Part shown: positions 29,574 through 34,977 of the stretch, in pieces
Layout: each line of letters starts with the position of its first letter
Position numbering within the stretch: position 1 is the stretch's first letter
Source: Chara braunii
Taxonomy: Eukaryota > Streptophyta > Charophyceae > Charales > Characeae
Direction: 5' to 3'
Assembly: GCA_003427395.1 (NCBI GenBank)
Contig: BFEA01000258.1
Coordinates: forward strand, 1,899,926 to 1,934,902
DNA length: 34,977 nucleotides
The notes under the pieces: generated by a model
The model's database searches: none
The model's input: only the letters and a program-made list of their open reading frames with translations
What the model was told of the DNA's origin: nothing
Translations under genes and position numbers: made by a program

Positions 29574-29757
29574 GGCCTTCAGGGATCCCTAGGGTGGCCT
29601 TGATAGCCTTCAGGGATCCCTAGGGTGGCCTGATAGCCTTCAGGGATCCCTAGGGCAGCCCAGGGCCTTCAGGGATCCCTAGGGTGGCCTTGACCCTAGG
29701 GTGGCCTGATAGCCTTCAGGGATCCCTAGGGTGGCCTGATAGCCTTCAGGGATCCCC
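29574..29757. repeat. About 30-bp minisatellite, six units
   Basis: GCCTTCAGGGATCCC starts at about 29574, 29606, 29636, 29665, 29712 and 29742. Each unit carries two palindromes, AGGGATCCCT (BamHI) and CCCTAGGG (AvrII), and ends in TGGCCTGATA or a variant. Unit lengths vary from about 29 to 47 bp. The array touches the 3' end of SINE-like unit 4. Confidence 0.9.
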
Positions 29758-29972
29758 CACTGGGGAGCACCGGCCAGGGGACAGCCGGTAGCAGAGGGAC
29801 ATCTGAGTGGCCAGTCGCTGTGCCTCCCTGAGTACCCCTCCCCCTACCAACGGGCTATCTCTAGGCGGCGGGCGCCAAGCATGCCCAGGAAGGTGCATGA
29901 GGGCAATGGGGATTGAACCCAAGACCTCCTGAATGCCACTTGCGTGCCTTACCAACTGAGCTAGGCTGCTGG
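29757..29972 (-). mobile_element. tRNA-derived SINE-like unit 4
   Basis: On the minus strand, CCTAGCTCAGTTGGTAAGGC (A box) and GGTCTTGGGTTCAATCCCC (B box) are near-consensus, and the head from 29972 to about 29893 has the length of a tRNA. It lacks a closed acceptor stem and continues into a 135-base body ending at CCCCAGTGGGG next to the minisatellite. This has the best pol III boxes in the window. Confidence 0.7.
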
Positions 29973-30080
29973 ATAGTGCTAACTACATTTGTGACCGCTA
30001 TATGTGTGCAAATAAAAAAAGAAAAAACAAACCCGTTTTTTTTTTGTTTTTTTTTTTTCTATATTCTTCTCTCAACTTCT

Positions 30081-30715
30081 GGGGTGAGGTCCCATTAGCA
30101 GTCGGACAGGAGTGTGGCCGATCCAGTGTGACACTGAGTGGCAGCGGCCAGACACGTTCATTATGAATTTCTGGGCTGAGAAAACAGGAAAAAGGCCAAA
30201 AAAAAAAAAAAGGAACAGAGACCTCACACCCGAAATCACGGCAGAGTGTTTCCCAGCCATCAGATCACAAATGATCTGATGGTGGTGGTTGCAAAAACAG
30301 TGAACAAAGTCACCGCCACATTTTTTTGGAATAAAATCTACTTCTGTCAGCAGTGATCCTGACATCCTCCATATACTCCGTGATTGAAGGAGGGCTCCAC
30401 CCAATGAGATAATTGCACAACAGCAAGTAAAATGCTGAAAATCTTCTATCCAGTGGGCTAAGGCCGACCCCAACCTCGTTTGGGGTTGGCCACACCCCCA
30501 ACCGATTGAAAAGATTCTGGCGGGAAGCTGTTTTTGCACGGGCATGCCCTGTGTTAAGGAGAGGGGGAGGGGAACGAAGATCTCCTTACTTTTTCGGGTA
30601 GTACATGTAAATCACTGACCGTGGGATCACCACTACTGCGCGGCAGGATTTGGGTCACTCAACTGCCCCACAAACTCGTTTCTATTCTATCCCGGTGCTA
30701 GTGGGACCTCGCCCC
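30081..30715. mobile_element. TIR element of the GGGGC...CCCACTAGC family, member 2 (635 bp)
   Basis: Left end GGGGTGAGGTCCCATTAGCA (30081) and the reverse complement of the right end, GGGGCGAGGTCCCACTAGCA (ending 30715), differ at two positions. Inside are a 26-bp palindrome at 30257-30282 and a minus-strand open frame (30072-30545, 157 codons) with no motif and an A/T-run-derived Phe tract, considered non-coding. Target duplication not clear. Confidence 0.6.
30257..30282. repeat. Perfect hairpin with 11-bp arms
   Basis: CCATCAGATCA and TGATCTGATGG are exact complements separated by CAAA. Confidence 0.9.
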
Positions 30716-30814
30716 TGTTTCTTTTACCTTCCACTACCTACTCCTAAGACTTTCTAGAGGGGACCCCTGCAAGCATAGTTTCCTCTCTCTGTGAAGGGGA
30801 GATTTCATATTGCC

Positions 30815-31015
30815 CCTTGCCCCTAATGGTTAAGGTATAGGGTTGGGGCCTCCAGTGGGGGTCTGGCTAACACAAAGACCGAGACCTGCCAGTAACTGTG
30901 TCTCCCTTTCTCATCGTCCCCCACCCTTCATCGAGTAGCAGCAGAGGCTATGGCTAACCCGTTTTGTTGCAATAAAGGTTTATGCTTTCCCAAAAAAAAA
31001 AAAAAAAAAAAAAAA
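30815..31015 (+). mobile_element. SINE-like retroposon with AATAAA and poly(A) tail
   Basis: A tRNA-length head (about 30815-30890) has A-box-like TAATGGTTAAGG and a weak B-box-like GACCGAGACCTGCC. The body ends with AATAAA at 30971-30976, and 15 bases later A24 (30992-31015) begins. A polyadenylation signal at the proper distance from a genomic A tract shows this 3' end was polyadenylated RNA. It may be a SINE carrying its own signal, or a retroposed mRNA end whose tRNA-like start is chance. It is bracketed by members 2 and 3 of the TIR family. Confidence 0.55.
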
Positions 31016-31018
31016 GCC

Positions 31019-31183
31019 CAGGGGCAAGGTCCCACTAGCAAAGAGGACTGGATTAAGCTCCTGAATGTGGACTTGTTTTGAGAAGAGATGTCGAACAGCA
31101 GTTGAATATCGATTTCCTGCATTCTCGTCCAAATTCACGCGCTCAATCCAATTCTCTTTGCTAGTGGCACCTAGCCCCCCGCC
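31019..31183. mobile_element. TIR element of the GGGGC...CCCACTAGC family, member 3 (fold-back)
   Basis: Left arm GGGGCAAGGTCCCACTAGCA continues through AAGAGGACTGGATTAAGC to TGAATGTGGAC. The right arm reverse complement reads GGGGCTAGGTGCCACTAGCA, AAGAGAATTGGATTGAGC, TGAATTTGGAC. That is about 55 bp of inverted repeat around a short loop, so nearly the whole 160-bp element folds back. No coding capacity. Confidence 0.7.
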
Positions 31184-31519
31184 GCCGTTGTACCGCCCTG
31201 ATCGTGACGGCCTGTGCGTGCTATGTTGGCGCCACCTTGAAGGCAAACTCAGGGCCAAGGTGCGGCGAGCGGAAGGTTGTCGCACAAGTCATGTTTATGG
31301 GTCTCGCCGCACCACTCACCAAATGCAGAAATAACGAACTATAGCGGTGTATATCTCCATGTCTTAAGGGAAGATTCATTCTCGTTTTGCACATTTGTCG
31401 ATGAGTGGCTCCACTACTCACCACATGACCATACTCACCATATGACCGAAGGACACAATATAATTTTTTTTTTTTTTTTTTTTTTTCAATTCATACTCTT
31501 ATTCAGATTCAATCATAGT
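31184..31519. other. Spacer with a 26-base T tract
   Basis: No gene recognised. A T tract lies at about 31461-31486. Confidence 0.4.
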
Positions 31520-31579
31520 TACCCAAGAGTCTATCTCAGTGGGTACACCCATGAACTGTTGAAATACAGACCTGTGTTC

Positions 31580-31581
<2 letters not shown>
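31520..31581 (+). mobile_element. tRNA-like head of a SINE-like unit, truncated by (TA)n
   Basis: TCTATCTCAGTGGGTACACC resembles an A box, and CCTGTGTTCGAATAT resembles a B box at tRNA spacing. The sequence then runs straight into the TA microsatellite. The body is missing or was replaced by the microsatellite. Confidence 0.4.

Positions 31582-31664
<83 letters not shown>
31582..31664. repeat. (TA)n microsatellite, about 83 bp
   Basis: About 41 TA units without interruption. It forms the 3' tail of the minus-strand LINE and meets the tRNA-like head on its other side. Confidence 0.95.
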
Positions 31665-31667
<3 letters not shown>

Positions 31668-32630
31668 AATCATAATTGAGGTTGGGGACCCCACAATTAA
31701 ACCCGGAAGTTATCCTGACAGCATCAGTCAATTTGGCTTGAATGCAGTTTACTCTTCTTGTACCTTCATATATCCTCTGATAACCTCCTGTTCTACTTCC
31801 TATCCATATTCTAAATCTTTTGTCTATCGGCCCTACCACTTGCCTAGTCCTTCCTACTAATTCTAATTTTATTCACAGACCTATCTCGGTCTGACACCGG
31901 CCTCCTCTTCGTCCGGTTGGAACTACTGTTCTGAGTAACGTGCCACTCTACCACCCACCATCCCCTTGTGTGTCAACTGTGGCGTCTCCAAAGAAATCAC
32001 CAACCGAGTGGACCTGGTTGGTACTACCACCTACCTGTAACCTATTCTATTGCCTAACCCGGTTTACGGAGTCCTTCACTGCGTCTCTTCTGCGTGGTTT
32101 AGCCTCCTCCTGTTCATCCCATTGCAGTGCAGTATCCACTCACCTAATTCAAGTTGCCCTTCCTGATTGATTGAGGCTATCTTATTGCTTCTTGCCCATG
32201 TGCGTTTGAACCATTCCGTCCCCTTTATTACTTTCCCCTTGTTTGTCTTTCTCTCCCAATGTGCTCGCACTTCCCTTGCCAGATCTTGTTTGAAGATATG
32301 TTTTGCTTTCCGTTCAAAGAGTTCTTTTCCTTTGAATTCGTGCCCGTTCCTGTCTTTCCATATCACACTCAACAGTACTGCTCTTCCCACTTGTTTAGCA
32401 TAGCCCCAACCTTCACCTATTGACAATTTTTCTGGGAGGAAGTCTGACAATGCTCACTTCTCCTGTTCAGTTACGTTGCGTCCTGTGATTTCTTTCCAGT
32501 GGAACAGCCACCAGGCCCACCATTTTCTTGACCTTGGGCAAGACCGCCAAAGATATCTCGCATCTTCATAGAACCAGCCGCATCTTTCACAGATTGTGCT
32601 TATCTCCATCCCTCTCTCTCTCAACCACAT
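31665..32630 (-). mobile_element. 5'-truncated non-LTR retrotransposon (LINE), 3' end
   Basis: Read on the minus strand the element has the last part of its ORF2 (32611-32076), a 3' untranslated region of about 410 bases, and the (TA)n tail at 31664-31582. The 5' break is near 32630, where copy B of the LTR-like repeat begins. Truncation at the 5' side and a simple-repeat tail are typical of LINE insertion. Confidence 0.65.
32076..32611 (-). pseudogene. LINE ORF2 C-terminus with zf-RVT motif
   Basis: The minus-strand frame starts ISTICERCGWFYEDARYLW and has RSCPRSRKWW, matching the zf-RVT zinc-knuckle-like pattern (Cys-x2-Cys, then a final Cys-Pro about 15 residues on; the usual His is Tyr here). 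After WWLFHWKEITGRN an in-frame TGA interrupts at 32454-32456, and the same frame resumes with DFLPEKLSIGEG and VIWKDRNGHEFKGKEL. The last phrase is the Trp-Lys-x-Arg-Asn motif common at the end of LINE reverse-transcriptase polyproteins. It ends with TGA at 32076. The reverse-transcriptase and endonuclease domains are absent, so the copy is dead. Confidence 0.7.
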
Positions 32631-32633
32631 TGT

Positions 32634-33650
32634 GACGAACTATTTTCTTTGATCGCGCAACTTTCCTCGCGAAGCTGCTTGGGCAGATACGACGGGTCGG
32701 ATGGGTGAACTATAGGGAGATGGGGCGGGCGGACGAATTGCATGAATGTCCTTGTTTCTTTTCGTTTTCTGTTGGAAGTTGTCGGATCAATGTCGAGAAG
32801 GTCACGTGCCAACGGCTGGGTGGTCGCGCTATGATGGGCGCAAGAAATAACTGTACCATAGTTTCTTTTTTATTCTGTTGTGAGCACTTGGGATTTTTGA
32901 CGTGATCATCGCGCGGGAATATCGTTTTTGAATTTTCAACTGATGTCGAGCCCCCACGGGTTCGCAGAATTGTTTTTCTTTTGTGCTTTTTCGAAATTCC
33001 CTTTGCAATTAGGACTTAGCATATGAATTTGGGCACTCTGAATTTTGTTGTGTCGCGCCTGTGCGCATCTTGCTGCGCTGGGAGTTGGGCTCTGACTAGA
33101 TCGCGCCCTCAACCTTGTGTAACTTTCGTTTTGGCGGGCGTGATTGTAACTGTATCTTTCTTCTTTCTTGGTTCCCTTGTGTTTGCCCGCCTTCTCCTTC
33201 TTCCTCGCCTCGCATGCTCCGTTTTAATTGGCCTGAATGCCTGCATGACTGGATCGATGCATGAAGTGTGGCTACGACCCCCACGTCGCGGCCTGACCAT
33301 GCAGATGTAGGCACTTCTTCTCTTCTCTTATTGTCTATCTGGGCTTAATCCCGTACCTTTCGCGCAGGCATACATGCTATAAATTTTGCAAGCGCTATTA
33401 GTTTGCTCTCTAAGAATTTCGAGGTTAACGAGCAAGTTTGGAAGGTGAGTGAGTGTGAGAGTTGGGTGATCCGACGAGTTGGTGTCGGGTATGCGGGGTT
33501 AACGTGCAGGGCCACGACGAACTTTGGCGCACGGTGTTATGAGGAAACCCGGGGAGGGGCTACCTACCGTTNGCTGAAGCCATGGGCTACGGTGCCTGTC
33601 ACTTCGCCGCGCCCGCTCCGAGGTCCTCGGCGACCAGCAGGGTGAAAGGG
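32634..33650 (+). mobile_element. LTR-like dispersed repeat, copy B
   Basis: Homologous to 3839-5808 from TTGTGACGAACTATTTTCT through a TATA-like box (33377) to GAGGTCCTCGGCGACC, where similarity ends near 33640. It lacks about 740 bp of copy A and the second 149-bp unit. It sits directly against the truncated LINE, which suggests one inserted into or beside the other. One ambiguous base (33572) is present. Confidence 0.6.
33377..33388 (+). promoter_or_regulatory. TATA-like box of copy B
   Basis: CTATAAATTTTGCAAGCGC corresponds to the box at 4574 and keeps the TATAAATTT core with one change after it. Confidence 0.45.
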
Positions 33651-33848
33651 CCGATCGAGTTCAAGATCTGTCAGGCCCCGTCGTCGCACAGCGCTCTTCA
33701 GCAATTAGGGAGAGTACGATAGAATACTAAATATTTAAATAAGATTAAAGAAATAAATAAGAATAATAAATAAAAAAAAAAAACTAGCAAAACTGTGACT
33801 CTCTCTCCATCCCTCGATCAGTTTTTGTCCTTCTCTCTTCTGGGTGTG
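33651..33848. other. Spacer, AT-rich
   Basis: Includes AATAAATAAGAATAATAAATAAAA-like sequence at 33750-33783; no gene. Confidence 0.4.
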
Positions 33849-34025
33849 CCTGCTCTCTCTCTCTTTCTCCCTCTCTCTCAGTCCCTGTCCTTCTCCCCCT
33901 CTGCGTTTGCCTGCTCTCTCTCTCTTTCTCTCTCTCTCTCTGTCACTGTCCTTCTCCCCCTCTGCGTATGCCTGCTCTCTCTCTCTTTCTCTCTCACTCA
34001 CTCACACACTCACACTCATCCGCAC
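33849..34025. repeat. 61-bp CT-rich minisatellite followed by (CA)-rich tract
   Basis: CCTGCTCTCTCTCTCTTTCT begins at 33849, 33910 and 33971. The first two units end in CTTCTCCCCCTCTGCGTWTG. The third degenerates into CTCACTCACTCACAC. Serine/leucine-rich open frames across it are translation artefacts. Confidence 0.9.
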
Positions 34026-34780
34026 TCTTCCTCACACACTTTCGCTCTCCTCCTCTTCCGCGTGGTAACCTGAGCGGGCTCATGCTTGCTCCATTTTGAA
34101 TGCACCTAGTTGCGATTTGCATCAGGTGCATCTNGCTCCNGTNACTCGCTTCGCTCGCTTTCTCCCACTCTCTAGTTTGCTCCGCCCGTTACCAAATGGC
34201 CTTTTCGTCCCCTTCTCAATACGCGCTGCAAGTATTATTGTCCTTGGACAGCGATCTCACTGGGGTAAATCTGAATGAACCTGGTCGCGCTGAGGACCAG
34301 GTTAATTAATATAAAAAGAAAGAAAACAAGAAACTCCCTTTGGCTCTCTCCCACACAATCATGCTTTTTCTCTCTAGCGTGCGGCCCGTCACTAGTAACC
34401 CCCCCCCCGTCGTTCCGTCACTCACTCGCCATCACCTCTCATTTGCAGGAACTCGTTAAGTCAGTCTGGCTCGCAAACGCGTACATAAAAGTTCCCGTAC
34501 TCAGCCGGCTATCGCGCAAGGTCACAAGTAGATGAACCTGGCCGCCTATAGAGCCAGATCCAGNGAATCCAGAATCTGATAGGCTGTCTCTCCCTCACCC
34601 GCTCACCTGATTCCCGCTCTCCCTTTGTCCTCTTGAGTGTGAGGACAGGCTTCCAAACACTTTCCTGATGCCCATGATCGTGGACAGTGTGCGCGTTCAC
34701 GTGCATAGGAAATCGTATTTGTTTGAAAAACGGATTGTTCAGAGTTTTCCGCTTTACTTGACGTGCGTTTTGCACTCTTG
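34026..34780. other. Region with no recognised gene; hairpin at 34278-34303
   Basis: AACCTGGTC (34278-34286) and GACCAGGTT (34295-34303) are perfect complements around GCGCTGAG. ATGAACCTGG occurs here and again at 34531. Four ambiguous bases (34134-34143 and 34564) are present. No gene found. Confidence 0.4.
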
Positions 34781-34851
34781 ATTGGCCGCGCACTCGATTG
34801 ACTGTGATTGGCTGCNACTGGCAGCGTTTTGGATTGGCTGCGATTGGCTGC
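34781..34851. promoter_or_regulatory. Cluster of CCAAT-box motifs
   Basis: GATTGGC or GATTGACT occurs five times in 70 bases, two as adjacent GATTGGCTGC units. ATTGG is the complement of CCAAT, bound by NF-Y, so this could be a promoter segment read on the minus strand. It could equally be a degenerate decamer repeat. The gene it would serve is not visible. Confidence 0.3.
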
Positions 34852-34977
34852 TCTTCACAGAGGTCCTCAACAGCGTAACAGCGAGAAGAGGAGATTTGCC
34901 CATCACGCTCTTCCTCCGAATGATTCTTCAGAAGGTTCTCACAGTTGAGGAGAATAAAGGAAAAGTAAAATAATTTT
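34852..34977. other. End of window, no recognised feature
   Basis: Purine-rich sequence ending in AATAAAGG and AAAATAATTTT. Too short to interpret. Confidence 0.3.

Noticed and set aside
29893-29972. Functional tRNA gene
   Set aside because: A and B boxes are good, but the acceptor stem does not close, no T-run terminator follows and a SINE-like body continues.
30072-30545. Minus-strand open frame of 157 codons
   Set aside because: It spans the TIR element, includes a poly-Phe segment derived from an A tract, and has no motif or conserved partner.
31277-31839. Frames ending in long Tyr-Ile repeats
   Set aside because: The repeats are the (TA)n microsatellite.
33735-34073. Ser/Leu-rich and Arg/Glu-rich frames
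   Set aside because: They are translations of the CT-rich minisatellite.

Overview
This window looks like intergenic, repeat-dominated nuclear DNA of a eukaryote. There are no bacterial-style operons. Single-base Ns and a 46-base N gap after a long T tract mark a draft assembly. Microsatellites, fold-back elements, tRNA-derived SINE-like units, a LINE 3' end, a PIF/Harbinger transposon and LTR-like repeats fill most of the space. A U6 snRNA-derived sequence ends like plant U6 (it contains ATCGAGAAATGGTCC), and one intact gene encodes a four-helix MARVEL/CASP-like protein. Together these point to the green-plant lineage or a related alga. A large-genome streptophyte alga would fit, but the species assignment is inference.

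Layout. 1-1840: G-rich start, then AT-rich sequence with no gene. 1841-3838: a region bounded by a 36-bp inverted repeat, holding a direct/inverted repeat array and a fold-back element. 3839-5808: copy A of an LTR-like dispersed repeat with a TATA-like box; copy B lies at 32634-33650. 5809-10289: no gene, with a 63-bp tandem repeat and an AT-rich fold-back element. 10290-16613: two diverged relics of one unknown protein family (10290-10658 and 16085-16613), one unrecognised exon on the minus strand (11073-11641), the assembly gap, twin palindromes, and two identical 30-bp direct repeats 1.73 kb apart. 16614-18850: a 300-bp dispersed repeat, a tandem duplication and three tRNA-like SINE heads. 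19078-21308: an internally rearranged PIF/Harbinger element with 30-bp terminal inverted repeats and TAA target duplications. 21729-25543: second copy of the 300-bp repeat and a string of two-copy tandem duplications.

25.0-28.5 kb is the best candidate for host genes, on the minus strand: an intact MARVEL/CASP-like gene (27540-28049), a possible first exon of a one-helix membrane protein (26120-26389), and a weaker exon candidate near 25.1 kb. 28.6-31.2 kb is a dense cluster of small elements: TIR elements with GGGGC...CCCACTAGC ends, a U6 pseudogene with an altered catalytic triad, a 114-bp Tourist-like MITE, a BamHI/AvrII-rich minisatellite joined to a SINE, and a SINE-like unit with AATAAA and a 24-A tail. 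31.5-32.6 kb is the 3' end of a minus-strand LINE, with a zf-RVT motif and a (TA)n tail. The window ends in CT-rich minisatellite and a cluster of CCAAT motifs.

The genes do not form a pathway. The main content is interacting mobile elements: a LINE and at least one SINE that share a TA-rich tail, and several TIR families with internally rearranged or non-autonomous members.
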